A DNA stretch of 64,000 bases. Origin: Scleromatobacter humisilvae. GTDB taxonomy: Bacteria; Pseudomonadota; Gammaproteobacteria; Burkholderiales; Burkholderiaceae_C. The stretch spans positions 186,001-250,000 of the forward strand of contig NZ_JAJLJH010000006.1 in NCBI RefSeq assembly GCF_023231945.1. The letters run 5' to 3'. The notes under the pieces were generated by a model. That model did no database searches and was not told where the DNA came from. It saw nothing but the letters and a program-made list of their open reading frames with translations. Below are positions 15,794 through 25,440 of this stretch, in pieces (positions within the stretch are counted from its first letter, which is position 1; each line of letters opens with the position of its first letter). A program made the position numbers and the translations under genes.

Positions 15794-17725
15794 TCAGGCT
15801 CCGAAGAAGTAGCGCACGCCGTAAAACGTGAGTCCGGCCGCGACGTACGCAAGCGCGAACAGGTAGCTCGCCATGATGATGGGCTGGCGCCAGCCGCCGG
15901 TCTCGCGCTTCGTGACCGACAGCGTGGCCACGCACTGCGGCGCGAACACGTACCAGGCCAGCAGCGCGCAGGCGGTGGGCAGCGACCAGGTGTGCTGGAT
16001 CAGCGGCGACAGCTGCTCGGCGACGGCGTCGCCCGACGCCGACAACGCATAGACGGTGCCGAGCGCGCCCACCGCGACCTCGCGCGCGGCCAGGCCCGGC
16101 ACCAGCGCGATCGCGATCTGCCAGTTGAAGCCGATCGGCGCGAAGACGTACTCCAGCAGGTGGCCGAGGCGTCCGGCCAGGCTGTATTCGATCGCCGGCC
16201 CCGTGGCGCCCGCCGGTGGGCCCGGGAACGTGGACAGGAACCACAGCACGATCATCAGCGACAGGATGATGGTGCCCACGCGCGTGATGAAGATGCGCGC
16301 GCGCTCCCACAGGCCGATCGCCAGGTTGCGCGCGTTGGGCCAGCGGTAGGCCGGCAGCTCCATCATCAGCGTGTGGTGCGCCGGGCCCGAACGGCGGCCG
16401 AGGCGCTGCAGTACCCACGCCACGCCCATCGCGCTGACGATGCCGGCCAAGTAGAGCACGAACAGCACCAGGCCCTGCAGGTTGACACCCAGGGCGAGCG
16501 TGCGCGCCGGGATGAACGCGCCGATCAGCAGCGCGTAGACGGGCAGCCGCGCCGAGCACGTCATCAGCGGCGCGATGAGGATGGTCGACAGCCGGTCGCG
16601 CGGATCGGCGATGGTGCGCGTGGCCATGATGCCGGGGATCGCGCACGCGAAGCTCGAGAGCAGCGGGATGAAGCTGCGGCCGGTCAGGCCCACGCCGGCC
16701 ATCACGCGATCGAGCAGGAAGGCCGCGCGCGGCAGGTAGCCGGAGTCTTCGAGCGCCAGGATGAACAGGAACAGGATCAGGATCTGCGGCAGGAACACGA
16801 TCACGCTGCCGGCGCCGGCGATCACGCCGTCGACGATGAGGCTGCGCAACATGCCCTCCGGCATGAACCGGGCGACGAGCTGGCCGGTCTGGTCCATCAG
16901 CGCCTGGATGTGGTCCATCGGCCACTTGGCCCAGCTGAACACCGCCTGGAACATCAGGAACAGCACGACGGCGAGGATGGCCATGCCCCACACCGGGTGC
17001 AGCAGCACGCGGTCGAGGCGGTCGTCGACGTGCGTGCTGACGGCGGGCTCCGTGAGCGTTGCGTCCAGCAGGCGGTGCACCTCGTGGTGGTCGCGCATGA
17101 CGGCGTCGATCGCGGCCTGGCCCACGTGGCCGTGCGGCGGCTCGGCGTCGCGGTGTACGCCCGGGCCCGACGCGGGCGCGTTCGCGGGCTCGTGCGCGCG
17201 CGCGAGCCACGCATCGATCGTGGCCATCAGCGATGCCGCGCCGCCGGTCCGGACGGCGACGGTCTCGACCACCGGCACGCCGAGTTCGGCCTCGAGCTTC
17301 TTCACGTCGACGTGGATGCCGCGCTTGCGGGCGACGTCGGCCAGGTTCAGCGCGACCAGCATCGGGCGGCCCAGGCGGCGCGCCTCGATCACGATGCGCA
17401 GCGTCAGGCGCAGGTTGGTGGCGTCGGTCACGCACACGAGCAGGTCGGGCGGCGCCTCGCCGGCGCGCTTGCCGTTGACGACGTCGCGCGTGACGGTCTC
17501 GTCGGCGCTGGTGGCGTTGAGGCTGTAGGCGCCGGGCAGGTCGAGCACGTGCACCTGCTTGCCCGAGGGCAGCGTCAACAGGCCTTCCTTGCGTTCGACG
17601 GTGACGCCCGCGTAGTTCGCGACCTTCTGGCGGCTGCCGGTCAGCAGGTTGAACAGCGCGGTCTTGCCGCAGTTCGGATTGCCCAGCAGCGCGATGCGCC
17701 GGTTGTCGAGGGCGGCCGCGGTCAT
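15794..17725 (-). CDS. feoB: ferrous iron transporter FeoB
   Basis: 643 residues. The N-terminal G domain shows G1 GNPNCGKT (15-22), G3 DLPG (62-65) and G4 NLAD (127-130), with a switch region VANYAGVTVERKEG. A helical guanine-dissociation-inhibitor region and two gate repeats follow, including SFACAIPGIMATRTI with its conserved Cys and CxxPVYALLIGAF-like segments, then several membrane helices. It imports Fe(II) across the inner membrane. At 643 residues it is shorter than the E. coli protein (about 770), as in many betaproteobacteria. It lies between feoA and the Cys-rich small gene. The long feoA-feoB gap contains inverted repeats. Confidence 0.95.
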   Translation of the reverse strand: MTAAALDNRRIALLGNPNCGKTALFNLLTGSRQKVANYAGVTVERKEGLLTLPSGKQVHVLDLPGAYSLNATSADETVTRDVVNGKRAGEAPPDLLVCVTDATNLRLTLRIVIEARRLGRPMLVALNLADVARKRGIHVDVKKLEAELGVPVVETVAVRTGGAASLMATIDAWLARAHEPANAPASGPGVHRDAEPPHGHVGQAAIDAVMRDHHEVHRLLDATLTEPAVSTHVDDRLDRVLLHPVWGMAILAVVLFLMFQAVFSWAKWPMDHIQALMDQTGQLVARFMPEGMLRSLIVDGVIAGAGSVIVFLPQILILFLFILALEDSGYLPRAAFLLDRVMAGVGLTGRSFIPLLSSFACAIPGIMATRTIADPRDRLSTILIAPLMTCSARLPVYALLIGAFIPARTLALGVNLQGLVLFVLYLAGIVSAMGVAWVLQRLGRRSGPAHHTLMMELPAYRWPNARNLAIGLWERARIFITRVGTIILSLMIVLWFLSTFPGPPAGATGPAIEYSLAGRLGHLLEYVFAPIGFNWQIAIALVPGLAAREVAVGALGTVYALSASGDAVAEQLSPLIQHTWSLPTACALLAWYVFAPQCVATLSVTKRETGGWRQPIIMASYLFALAYVAAGLTFYGVRYFFGA

Positions 17726-17735
17726 GACAACCCCC

Positions 17736-17772
17736 GGATCGATAGGTACATCGATCCGCCCCCCGAGGGGGC
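17736..17772. repeat. adjacent hairpins between feoA and feoB
   Basis: GGATCGAT (17736-17743) pairs with ATCGATCC (17750-17757) across a six-base loop. Immediately after, GCCCCC (17758-17763) pairs with GGGGGC (17767-17772). A further CCCGGG-rich inverted stretch continues to about 17810. Together they occupy much of the 103-base gap, and could attenuate or process the feoA-feoB transcript or represent a dispersed intergenic repeat. Confidence 0.6.
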
Positions 17773-17828
17773 CCGGGCTTGCTCCGGAGCGGCCGAGCGC
17801 AGCGCCCGGGGAAGAATGGCTGTCGCAT

Positions 17829-18230
17829 TCATGATTGCTTGTCCACCCACACCCAGACGCACGACGCTTCGTTGCGCCGCAGTGCGAAGGTGCTGACGCC
17901 GCCGCGTCCGCCCACGCGCACGCCGATCGGGTCGTCGCCCGGCTGGCCGAAGGCGATGACGCGCAGCGTCGCGCCCTGAACGAAGCCGATCTCGATCAGG
18001 CGCAGCGCCATGCGCTCGTCCGCCGGATCGAGCGCGCCGTCCGCGCCCGGCGCGTGCACGCGCACGCCGGCGACGGTGCCCGTGGCGTTGCGCGACAGGG
18101 TGGTCAGCCGCACCATCGTCCGCGTCTCGGCGTCCGGCGTGACGATGCCGCGCTCGCGCGCCGGGGGCGCGACCTGAGCGGCGTCCAGCGACACCGGGTC
18201 GCCGAAGCGGGCTAGCACTTGACCGGGCAT
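17829..18230 (-). CDS. feoA: FeoA family protein
   Basis: 133 residues from ATG 18230. The C-terminal 95 residues carry the FeoA SH3-like fold: VRLTTLSRNATGTVAGV, ERMALRLIEIGFVQGATLRV and DPIGVRVGGRGGVSTFALRR. An N-terminal extension of about 38 residues precedes it; ATG at residue 39 (MVRLTTL) is an alternative start giving the usual FeoA size. FeoA interacts with FeoB and is needed for Fe(II) uptake. A Fur box lies 30-45 bases upstream, and feoB follows downstream on the same strand. Confidence 0.9.
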   Translation of the reverse strand: MPGQVLARFGDPVSLDAAQVAPPARERGIVTPDAETRTMVRLTTLSRNATGTVAGVRVHAPGADGALDPADERMALRLIEIGFVQGATLRVIAFGQPGDDPIGVRVGGRGGVSTFALRRNEASCVWVWVDKQS

Positions 18231-18259
18231 GGAGGCTGTTTCTCGGATCGAGGTCTAAA

Positions 18260-18276
18260 GGAGAACTATTCTCATT
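18260..18276 (-). promoter_or_regulatory. Fur box upstream of feoA
   Basis: On the minus strand the sequence reads AATGAGAATAGTTCTCC, containing the perfect dyad GAGAA-TAG-TTCTC (18261-18273), close to the Fur 7-1-7 consensus TGATAATGATTATCA. It lies 30 bases before the feoA start, as expected for iron-repressed feo operons. Confidence 0.75.
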
Positions 18277-18340
18277 CATTGTAGGCGCCCCGACGACCCC
18301 TGTCATTCGGAGAGATGAATCCGCCCTGAATCGTTTGCGG

Positions 18341-18451
18341 CTATCGGCCCGATAGCTTCTATCGAAAACATGGGAAACATAGATTTGCCATAGTGCCTGC
18401 CCGGGTCGGGAGGCCGGTCACCCAGGGCCGGCCTCTCTATCGCGACGATAG
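18341..18451 (+). promoter_or_regulatory. OxyR-like sites upstream of ahpC
   Basis: CTAT-N7-ATAG, the central half of the OxyR tetramer site, occurs twice: 18341-18355 and 18437-18451. The first is extended by a second CTAT at 18359-18362. A further ATAG is at 18472-18475. They precede ahpC, a classical OxyR target. The outer quarter sites are imperfect, so which copy is used is uncertain. The 300-base interval to feoA contains no gene. Confidence 0.6.
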
Positions 18452-18530
18452 CTATTGACGATGCATGTTTGATAGTCAATGACTTATCATTGATCCCATC
18501 GCAGCACTCACCAACCAACGAGGAAACAAG

Positions 18531-19094
18531 ATGTTCCTGATCAATACCCAGATCCAGCCGTTCAAGACCGAAGCCTTCCACAACGGCAAGTTCGTCCCCG
18601 TCAGCGACGAGACGCTGAAGGGCAAGTGGTCCGTCCTGATCTTCATGCCGGCCGCCTTCACCTTCAACTGCCCGACGGAAGTGGAAGACGCCGCCGACAA
18701 CTACGCCGAGTTCCAGAAGCTCGGCGCCGAGGTCTACATCGTCACGACCGACACGCACTTCTCGCACAAGGTGTGGCACGAGACCTCGCCGGCCGTCGGC
18801 AAGGCGAAGTTCCCGCTGGTCGGCGACCCGACGCACACGCTGACCAACGCCTTCGGCGTGCACATCCCGGAAGAAGGCCTGGCGCTGCGCGGCACCTTCA
18901 TCATCAATCCGGAAGGCGTCATCAAGACGGCCGAGATCCACAGCAACGAGATCGCGCGCGACGTGAAGGAGACGCTGCGCAAGCTCAAGGCCGCGCAATA
19001 CACCGCCGCGCACCCGGGCGAAGTCTGCCCGGCCAAGTGGAACGACGGCGCGTCGACGATCACCCCGTCGCTCGACCTCGTGGGCAAGATCTAA
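18531..19094 (+). CDS. ahpC: alkyl hydroperoxide reductase subunit C (peroxiredoxin)
   Basis: 187 residues, the standard AhpC length. The peroxidatic Cys47 sits in FTFNCPTE and the resolving Cys166 in GEVCPAKW, defining a typical 2-Cys peroxiredoxin. [12 protein letters not shown] and the [14 protein letters not shown] segment are also characteristic. It reduces H2O2, organic peroxides and peroxynitrite in the cytoplasm and is recycled by AhpF, encoded 28 bases downstream. ATG 18531 has GAGGAAA upstream. OxyR-type sites lie in the promoter region. Confidence 0.97.
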   Translation: MFLINTQIQPFKTEAFHNGKFVPVSDETLKGKWSVLIFMPAAFTFNCPTEVEDAADNYAEFQKLGAEVYIVTTDTHFSHKVWHETSPAVGKAKFPLVGDPTHTLTNAFGVHIPEEGLALRGTFIINPEGVIKTAEIHSNEIARDVKETLRKLKAAQYTAAHPGEVCPAKWNDGASTITPSLDLVGKI

Positions 19095-19122
19095 CTTTTC
19101 ATTGAGTCGGAAGGAGTTTCAC

Positions 19123-20685
19123 ATGCTCGACACCAACCTGAAGGCGCAGCTCAAGGCCTACCTCGAGCGCGTGAAGCTGCCTTTCGTGATCACCGCCTCG
19201 CTGGGCGACGGCAAGTCCTCGCAGGAGATGCACGAGTTCCTGCAGGACATCGTCGGCCTGACCGACAAGATCACGCTGAAGACCGACGGCACGGACGCGC
19301 GCCGGCCGTCGTTCACGCTGGCACGGCCCGGCGAGGAGGAGCGGATCCGCTTCGCCGCCATCCCGATGGGCCACGAATTCACGTCGCTGGTGCTCGCGCT
19401 GCTGCAGGTCGGCGGCCACCCGCCCAAGATCGAGCAGGAGCTGATCGACCAGATCAAGGGCCTCGAAGGCGAGCTGCGCTTCGAGACCTACATGAGCCTC
19501 ACGTGCCACAACTGCCCGGACGTCGTCCAGGCGTTGAACCTGCTGGCCGTGCTCAACCCGCGCATCCAGAGCGTCGTCATCGACGGCGGCCTGTTCCAGC
19601 AGGAGGTCGAGGAGCGCCAGGTGCTGGCGGTGCCGATGGTCTATCTCAACGGCCAGCATTTCGGCCAGGGCCGGATGGAAGTCGACGAGATCGTCAAGAA
19701 GCTCGACTCCGGCTCGGCCGCGCGCGACGCCGCCAAGCTGGGCACGAAGGACGCGTTCGACGTGCTGATCGTCGGCGGCGGCCCCGCGGGCGCGGCCGCG
19801 GCCGTGTACGCGGCGCGCAAGGGCATCCGCACCGGCCTGCTGGCCGAGCGCATGGGCGGCCAGACCATGGACACCATGAGCATCGAGAACTTCATCTCGG
19901 TGCTCGAGACCGACGGCCCGAAGTTCGCGGCGGCGCTGGAGCAGCACGCCAAGCGCTACGAGGTCGACATCATGAACCTGCAGCGCGCCACGGCCCTGCA
20001 ACCCGCGGGCGCCGACGGCCTCGTGGGCGTGACGCTGGACAACGGCGCGACGCTCCGGAGCAAGACCGTGATCGTGTCGACCGGTGCGCGCTGGCGCGAG
20101 GTCGACGTGCCGGGCGAGCAGGAATACAAGAACAAGGGCGTGGCCTATTGCCCGCACTGCGACGGCCCGCTGTTCAAGGGCAAGCGCGTCGCAGTGATCG
20201 GCGGCGGCAACTCCGGCGTCGAGGCCGCGATCGACCTGGCCGGCATCGTCGGCCACGTCACGCTGCTGGAATTCGGCGCGGAACTGCGTGCCGACGCGGT
20301 GCTGGTCAACAAGCTCAGGAGCCTGAAGAACGTCGTGATCCACACGCAGGCGCAGACCACCGAGATCACCGGCGCCGACGGCAAGGTCAACGGCCTGACC
20401 TACACCGACCGCTCGAACGGCGAGAGCCGGCATGTGGAGCTCGAGGGCGTGTTCGTGCAGATCGGCCTGGTGCCGAACTCCGAGTGGCTCAAGGGCACGA
20501 TGGAGCTGACGAAGCACGGCGAGATCGTCGTCGACGCGAAGGGCCAGACGTCGGTGCCCGGCGTGTTCGCGGCCGGCGACGTGACGACGGTGCCGTTCAA
20601 GCAGATCATCATCGCCACCGGCGACGGCGCGAAGGCGGCCCTCGGCGCGTTCGACCACCTGATCCGCCAGGCCGTGCCGGCCTGA
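19123..20685 (+). CDS. ahpF: alkyl hydroperoxide reductase subunit F
   Basis: 520 residues from ATG 19123, chosen because AAGGAG at 19111-19116 is correctly spaced; an upstream in-frame start at 19102 would precede that site. The N-terminal tandem thioredoxin-like domain has the redox pair Cys128/Cys131 (TCHNC). The C-terminal flavoprotein has FAD motif [10 protein letters not shown] (218-227), Cys343/Cys346 (YCPHC), the NAD-binding [10 protein letters not shown], and [12 protein letters not shown] near the end. It passes electrons from NADH through FAD to AhpC. It forms an operon with ahpC. Confidence 0.97.
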   Translation: MLDTNLKAQLKAYLERVKLPFVITASLGDGKSSQEMHEFLQDIVGLTDKITLKTDGTDARRPSFTLARPGEEERIRFAAIPMGHEFTSLVLALLQVGGHPPKIEQELIDQIKGLEGELRFETYMSLTCHNCPDVVQALNLLAVLNPRIQSVVIDGGLFQQEVEERQVLAVPMVYLNGQHFGQGRMEVDEIVKKLDSGSAARDAAKLGTKDAFDVLIVGGGPAGAAAAVYAARKGIRTGLLAERMGGQTMDTMSIENFISVLETDGPKFAAALEQHAKRYEVDIMNLQRATALQPAGADGLVGVTLDNGATLRSKTVIVSTGARWREVDVPGEQEYKNKGVAYCPHCDGPLFKGKRVAVIGGGNSGVEAAIDLAGIVGHVTLLEFGAELRADAVLVNKLRSLKNVVIHTQAQTTEITGADGKVNGLTYTDRSNGESRHVELEGVFVQIGLVPNSEWLKGTMELTKHGEIVVDAKGQTSVPGVFAAGDVTTVPFKQIIIATGDGAKAALGAFDHLIRQAVPA

Positions 20686-20703
20686 GATCGCCGCGACGGC
20701 GCC

Positions 20704-21750
20704 TCAGTGCGCCCGCGGGTGGCCGGTGTCCTCGTCGGGCAGGCCGGCGAGGTCGAAGGCGCGGCGGCCGACGATGCGGTCATGGGCCACTTCCATGAAC
20801 CAGACGCCGTCGTCCTGCAGTCGCGCCCCCATGTCGGCCGTGGCTTCGTCTCCGATTCCTTCGGGGATGCCGGACTCGAACCACGCGCCGGTGTGGGTCG
20901 CATCGCGCACGCACAGCCGCTGCGGCCGATGCACCTGCGTCCACTCGTTGGCGACGATGAAGCGCTCGTTGGCGAACATGATGTCGATCGGGCGGTCGGC
21001 CTCGCGCTCGCCGAAGCGCTCGCGAATCCAATGGCGACCGCCGTCGTCGCTGCGGGAAACGCCGACGTCGAGGCCCGTGCCTTGGACCTCCTCGCGCCGC
21101 GGGATGTGTTCCTCGCCCTGGACGTAGACCTTGCCGCCGGGGCCTGCGCGCAGCAGCCCGTCCTTCATCGGCAGTGTGAACGCCGTCCAGTGGCGACCGC
21201 CGTCTTCGCTGCGGAAGAAGCGCTTGTCACGCAAGGCGACGTAGAGGGCCGATGGCGAGGCGACGACCAGGTAGTCCGCGTCGCCAGGCATCTTGCCGGG
21301 GGATTGCCAGGTCGATCCGCGGTCGGTGCTGACCAGCAGTTGGGCGTGCGCGCCATAGGCGTAGAGATGGGCGTGGCTGTTCGCCACCGGGATCTGCGCC
21401 TGTACGGCGTCCCAGTGCCGGCCGCCGTCCGTCGATCGCATCATGCGCCGGGATCGCCAGTCGCCGATCAGGATGAACCAGCCCTGATCGCCGCCATTGA
21501 AGGCCTGCACCTGCGTGTGTTGCGGCAGGTCGAGCGCCTTGGTCCAACGCCTGTCGCCGGGTCCGCGCCGATACAGGCCGTCGAACGCGCTGCTCACCAG
21601 TGCATCGCCGACGCGATCGCGCGCCAGCAAGGCGAACGGGAATGCCTTGGGCGGCGGCGGAGGCGGTGTCAAGGCCTGCACCGCCTGAGCGCCGGCGAGC
21701 AGGGCGGCCGCGATCAGGGCGGCAAGACGAGGTTGCAAGCGGAGTCGCAT
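20704..21750 (-). CDS. exported Asp-box (BNR-like) beta-propeller protein
   Basis: 348 residues from ATG 21750; ATG 21774 is an equal alternative. A signal peptide (RLAALIAAALLAGAQAVQA) is followed by a PPPPPP linker. Four Asp-box motifs of the S/T-x-D-x-G-x-x-W type are visible: STDGGRHWD, STDRGSTWQ, SEDGGRHWT and SDDGGRHWI. These mark sialidase-like or photosynthesis-assembly-like propellers, but no sialidase catalytic Arg triad or Tyr/Glu set could be assigned. It is probably a periplasmic or secreted binding protein of unknown ligand. It stands alone between ahpF (convergent) and the xylose operon. Confidence 0.78.
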   Translation of the reverse strand: MRLRLQPRLAALIAAALLAGAQAVQALTPPPPPPKAFPFALLARDRVGDALVSSAFDGLYRRGPGDRRWTKALDLPQHTQVQAFNGGDQGWFILIGDWRSRRMMRSTDGGRHWDAVQAQIPVANSHAHLYAYGAHAQLLVSTDRGSTWQSPGKMPGDADYLVVASPSALYVALRDKRFFRSEDGGRHWTAFTLPMKDGLLRAGPGGKVYVQGEEHIPRREEVQGTGLDVGVSRSDDGGRHWIRERFGEREADRPIDIMFANERFIVANEWTQVHRPQRLCVRDATHTGAWFESGIPEGIGDEATADMGARLQDDGVWFMEVAHDRIVGRRAFDLAGLPDEDTGHPRAH

Positions 21751-21833
21751 GGGACGGTCGGGCCGGGTGAGCATGGCCGTTGAACGGCCCTGCACGCGAA
21801 ACGGGGTGAATGCGACTCGACGTCCGCGCGCGG

Positions 21834-23153
21834 TCAGGCGATGTAGTCGTTGACCAGGTTCTCCCACGCCTCCTGCCGCCCCGACACCGGCCGCTCGTCG
21901 ACGTTGCGCTGCAGCGCGTGCGCCGCGACGTCGTCCAGCGACATCTGCGGCGACAGCAGCTTCTTGCCGACCTCGCCGTCCCAGCCCGCGTAGCGCGAGG
22001 CCAGCTCGCGCGCGGGGCGGCCGTCCGTGATCATGCGTTCGGCTACGAGCAGCGCGCGGGCGCACAGGTCCATCGCGCCGACGTGGCCGTGGAACAGGTC
22101 CTCGGCGTCGATGGACTGACGCCGCACCTTCGCGTCGAAGTTGAGGCCGCCGTGCGTCAGCCCGCCGCCCTGCAGCACGTGGAACAGCGCGAGCGCGGTG
22201 TCAGGCAGGCTGTTGGGGAACTGGTCGGTATCCCAGCCGCATTGCATGTCGCCGCGGTTCATGTCCAGCGAGCCGAAGAGGCCGAGTGCGACCGCGGTGG
22301 CGATCTCGTGCTCGAAGCTGTGGCCGGACAACGTCGCGTGGTTGGCCTCGATGTTGACCTTGACCTCGTTCTCCAGCCCGTACTGGCGCAGGAAGCCGTG
22401 CACGGTGGCGACGTCGTAGTCGTACTGGTGCTTGGTCGGCTCGCGCGGCTTGGGCTCGATGAGCACGTAGCCGGGCAGGCCGATCTTGTGCTTGTGCTCC
22501 ACGGCCATCTGCAGGAAGCGGCCGTATTGCCTCGACTCGCGCGCGAGGTCGGTGTTGAGCAGCGTCTCGTAGCCTTCGCGGCCGCCCCACAGCACGTAGT
22601 TCTCGCCGCCCAGGCGCTTCGTCGCGTCCATCGCCTCCTTGACCTGCAGCGCCGCGAGCGCGTAGATCTCGGGGTTCGGATTCGTCGCCGCGCCGCTCAT
22701 GAAGCGGCGATGGCTGAACAGGTTGGCCGTGCCCCACAGCAGCTTGATGCCCGTGGACGACTGCTTCTCGCCCATGAGGTCGACGATGCGGCGGAAGTTC
22801 TCCACGCTCTCGCGCGGCGTCGCGCCCTCGGGGGCGACGTCGCGGTCGTGGAAGCAGTAGAACGGCGCGCCGAGCTTGGCGAAGAACTCGAAGGCGGCGT
22901 CGAGCTTGGCCTTGGCCGCTTCCATCGGATCGGCGATGCGATGCCACGGCCGCTCGAAGGTGCCGTCGTAGCCGAACGGGTCGAACCCGTTCCAGCAGAA
23001 GCTGTGCCAGTAGCAGACGGCGAAGCGCAGGTGCTCCTCCATGCGCTTGCCCAGCACGAGGCGATCCTTGTCGTACCACTTGAAGGCGAGGGCCTCGGTC
23101 GCTTGCGGGCCGGCGTAGCGGATCTTGTCGATCCCGGCGAAGTAGTCGGTCAT
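21834..23153 (-). CDS. xylA: xylose isomerase
   Basis: 439 residues, matching class II xylose isomerases. The start [20 protein letters not shown] is typical. The catalytic base region [10 protein letters not shown] (His and Asp), the metal-binding [17 protein letters not shown], the [18 protein letters not shown] segment and GSLDMNRGD near the second metal site are all intact. It converts D-xylose to D-xylulose in the cytoplasm. It is the last gene of the xylF-H-G-B-A operon, 26 bases after xylB. AGGAG (complement of 23163-23167) is suitably spaced before its ATG. Confidence 0.97.
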   Translation of the reverse strand: MTDYFAGIDKIRYAGPQATEALAFKWYDKDRLVLGKRMEEHLRFAVCYWHSFCWNGFDPFGYDGTFERPWHRIADPMEAAKAKLDAAFEFFAKLGAPFYCFHDRDVAPEGATPRESVENFRRIVDLMGEKQSSTGIKLLWGTANLFSHRRFMSGAATNPNPEIYALAALQVKEAMDATKRLGGENYVLWGGREGYETLLNTDLARESRQYGRFLQMAVEHKHKIGLPGYVLIEPKPREPTKHQYDYDVATVHGFLRQYGLENEVKVNIEANHATLSGHSFEHEIATAVALGLFGSLDMNRGDMQCGWDTDQFPNSLPDTALALFHVLQGGGLTHGGLNFDAKVRRQSIDAEDLFHGHVGAMDLCARALLVAERMITDGRPARELASRYAGWDGEVGKKLLSPQMSLDDVAAHALQRNVDERPVSGRQEAWENLVNDYIA

Positions 23154-23179
23154 GTCGGTGTCTCCTGGAGGGAAGGAAA

Positions 23180-24655
23180 TCAGGCGCGCGGCGCGAGCTC
23201 GCGGGTGGCGCGATAGAGCGCGCGGAAGCCTTCGAGGCGGGGCCTCAGCGCGGCGTGGCGGTCGGCGCGCGGCTGGAAGAGGGCGCGCGGCGTCGGCGCG
23301 CGGCAGACGTCGCGCTCGTCGCGACCGAGCGCGAGCCACGCGAGACGCGCCGCGCCCATCGCGCCGCCGGCCTCGGCGCCGGCGACGGTCTGCAACTCGA
23401 TGCCGAGCGTGTTGGCCAGCAGCTGCGCCCAGTGCGCGCTGCGCGCGCCGCCGCCCACCAGCGTCAGGCGATGCACTTCGGTGCCCGCGTCGCGCAGGGC
23501 CTGCAGGCCGTCGGCCAGGCCGAAGCCGACGCCTTCGATGACGGCGTGGCCGAGGCGCGCGGCGTCGGTCTCGTTGTCCATGCCGAAGAACACGCCCGTC
23601 GCGTGCGGATCGTTGTGCGGCGTGCGTTCGCCGGACAGGTAGGGCAGGAACAGCGGCGCGCGATCGCGCTCGGCGTCGCTCAAGGCCTCGACGCGTTCGA
23701 GCAGCGCGGCCTCGCTGGAAAAGCCGGTGAGCCGCGTGACCCACTGCAGGCCGTTGGCGGCCGACAGCATCACGCTCATCTGGTGCCAGCGCCCGGGCAG
23801 CGCGTGGCAGAACGCGTGCACGGCCGAGTCCGGGTTGGGCCGATAGCGGTCGGTGACGACGAACAGCACGCCGCTCGTTCCCAGCGACAGGAAGCCCTCG
23901 CCCGGCTGCACCGCGCCGATGCCCACCGCGCTGGCCGCGTTGTCGCCGCCGCCGCCGGCCACCGGCAGGCCTTCGGGAAGGCCGAGCGCGAGCGCGGCGT
24001 CGCGCTGCAGCGTGCCCGAGACGGCCGAGCCCTCGATCACCGCCGGCATCTGCGCCAGCGTCATGCCGCTCGCCTGCAGCAGCTGCGGCGACCACGCGCG
24101 GCGGCCGACGTCCAGCCACAGCGTGCCGGCGGCGTCGGACATGTCGCTGACCGCCGTGGCCGTCAGGCGCCAGCGCAGCCAGTCCTTGGGCAGCAGCACC
24201 TGGCCGATGCGGCGGAAGAGTTCGGGCTCGTGCTCGGCGACCCACAGCAGCTTGGGCGCCGTGAAGCCCGGCATCGCGAGATTGCCGGCGATCTGCGGCA
24301 GCGACGGCAGCCGCCGCATCAGCTCGTCGCACTGCGCCGAACTGCGCGTGTCGTTCCACAGGATCGCGGGCCGCAGCACCCGGCGCTCCTCGTCGACCAG
24401 CACCGCGCCGTGCATCTGGCCCGACAGGCCGATCGCCTGCACGCGCGCCCACGCGTCCGCGTGACGCTCGCGCAGCTCGCGCGCCGCGAGCACGAGCGCG
24501 TCCCACCAGTCGTGCGGATCCTGCTCGGCCCAGTGCGGATGCGGCCGCGAGACCGTGAGCGGCGAGCCCGCGCTCGCCACCAGCGCGCCGGTCTCGTCGA
24601 CCAGCGCGAGCTTCAACTCGGACGTGCCGAGGTCGATACCCAAGGCTGTATTCAT
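23180..24655 (-). CDS. xylB: xylulokinase
   Basis: 491 residues from ATG 24655. The FGGY kinase fold is evident: N-terminal phosphate-1 motif [30 protein letters not shown] with the catalytic-region Gln-Met-His-Gly, ILWNDTRSS, and the C-terminal [17 protein letters not shown] and [20 protein letters not shown] adenosine motifs. It phosphorylates D-xylulose to xylulose-5-phosphate, the entry to the pentose phosphate pathway. Its start overlaps the stop of the ABC ATPase gene by four bases (ATGA), so it is co-translated with the transporter. Confidence 0.96.
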   Translation of the reverse strand: MNTALGIDLGTSELKLALVDETGALVASAGSPLTVSRPHPHWAEQDPHDWWDALVLAARELRERHADAWARVQAIGLSGQMHGAVLVDEERRVLRPAILWNDTRSSAQCDELMRRLPSLPQIAGNLAMPGFTAPKLLWVAEHEPELFRRIGQVLLPKDWLRWRLTATAVSDMSDAAGTLWLDVGRRAWSPQLLQASGMTLAQMPAVIEGSAVSGTLQRDAALALGLPEGLPVAGGGGDNAASAVGIGAVQPGEGFLSLGTSGVLFVVTDRYRPNPDSAVHAFCHALPGRWHQMSVMLSAANGLQWVTRLTGFSSEAALLERVEALSDAERDRAPLFLPYLSGERTPHNDPHATGVFFGMDNETDAARLGHAVIEGVGFGLADGLQALRDAGTEVHRLTLVGGGARSAHWAQLLANTLGIELQTVAGAEAGGAMGAARLAWLALGRDERDVCRAPTPRALFQPRADRHAALRPRLEGFRALYRATRELAPRA

Positions 24656-25440
24656 GCCGCCGCCTTGTCCGGCTGCGAGCGGTGGCATTGCTCGACGCGC
24701 GTGACGGGCTTGCCACCGATGATCATGCCCAGCACCTCGTCCTCGGTGAGGTCGGCCGTGCGATAGGTGCCGATGACGCGGCCGTTCTTCATCACGGCCA
24801 GGCGGTCGGCCAGCGCGAAGACGTCGGGCATGTCGTGCGAGATCAGGAACACGCCGACGCCGCGCGCCTTCAGGCGCCGCACGAGGTCGTGCACCATGCG
24901 CGTCTCCTCCGGCCCGAGCGCGGCGCAGGGCTCGTCCATGATCAGGATGCGGGCCTTGAAGTACAACGCGCGCGAGATCGCCACCACCTGGCGCTGGCCG
25001 CCGGACAGCGAGCGCACCGGCTCGCGGATGTTGCGGAAGTTCGGATTGAGCTGCGCGAACACGTCGCGCGCCGCGGCTTCCATCGCGTAGTCGTCCATCG
25101 TGCGCCAGCGCGTCATCAGCTCGCGGCCGAGGAACAGGTTGGCGACGGCGTCGAGGTTGTCGGCCAGCGCCAGCGTCTGGTGGATGGTCTCGATGCCCAG
25201 CGCCTGCGAGTCGGCCGGGTTGGCGATGTGGACGACGCCGCCATCGATGCGGATCTCGCCGCGATCGATCGGATAGGCGCCTGCCAGCATCTTCATCAGC
25301 GTGGACTTGCCCGCGCCGTTGTGGCCCAGCACGGCGACGACCTCGCCGGCATCGAGCGCGAGGTTGACGTCCGAGACCGCGTGCACGCCGCCGAAGGCCT
25401 TGTGCATGCCGACGATGTCGACCAGGGGTGCATCGCTCAT
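24652..25440 (-). CDS. xylG: sugar ABC transporter ATP-binding protein, single domain (xylose)
   Basis: 262 residues with Walker [10 protein letters not shown] (about 39-47), Q-loop region [14 protein letters not shown], signature LSGGQRQ and Walker B ILIMDEP, then the switch His in LISHDMPD. It energises xylose uptake with the adjacent permease and binding protein. E. coli XylG and most CUT2 ATPases are about 500 residues with two ABC domains; this one has a single domain, as in the FrcA type, so the transporter probably uses a homodimer. It overlaps both xylB and the permease gene by four bases. Xylose specificity is inferred from the operon. Confidence 0.9.
   Translation of the reverse strand: MSDAPLVDIVGMHKAFGGVHAVSDVNLALDAGEVVAVLGHNGAGKSTLMKMLAGAYPIDRGEIRIDGGVVHIANPADSQALGIETIHQTLALADNLDAVANLFLGRELMTRWRTMDDYAMEAAARDVFAQLNPNFRNIREPVRSLSGGQRQVVAISRALYFKARILIMDEPCAALGPEETRMVHDLVRRLKARGVGVFLISHDMPDVFALADRLAVMKNGRVIGTYRTADLTEDEVLGMIIGGKPVTRVEQCHRSQPDKAAA

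Noticed and set aside
20704-21750. True sialidase
   Set aside because: Asp-box repeats are present, but the catalytic Arg triad, Tyr and Glu of sialidases could not be placed.
21834-24716. 960-residue minus-strand ORF covering xylA and antisense-frame sequence of xylB
   Set aside because: Only the xylA part is protein-like; the upstream half is a low-complexity Arg/Ala-rich shadow of the xylB gene.
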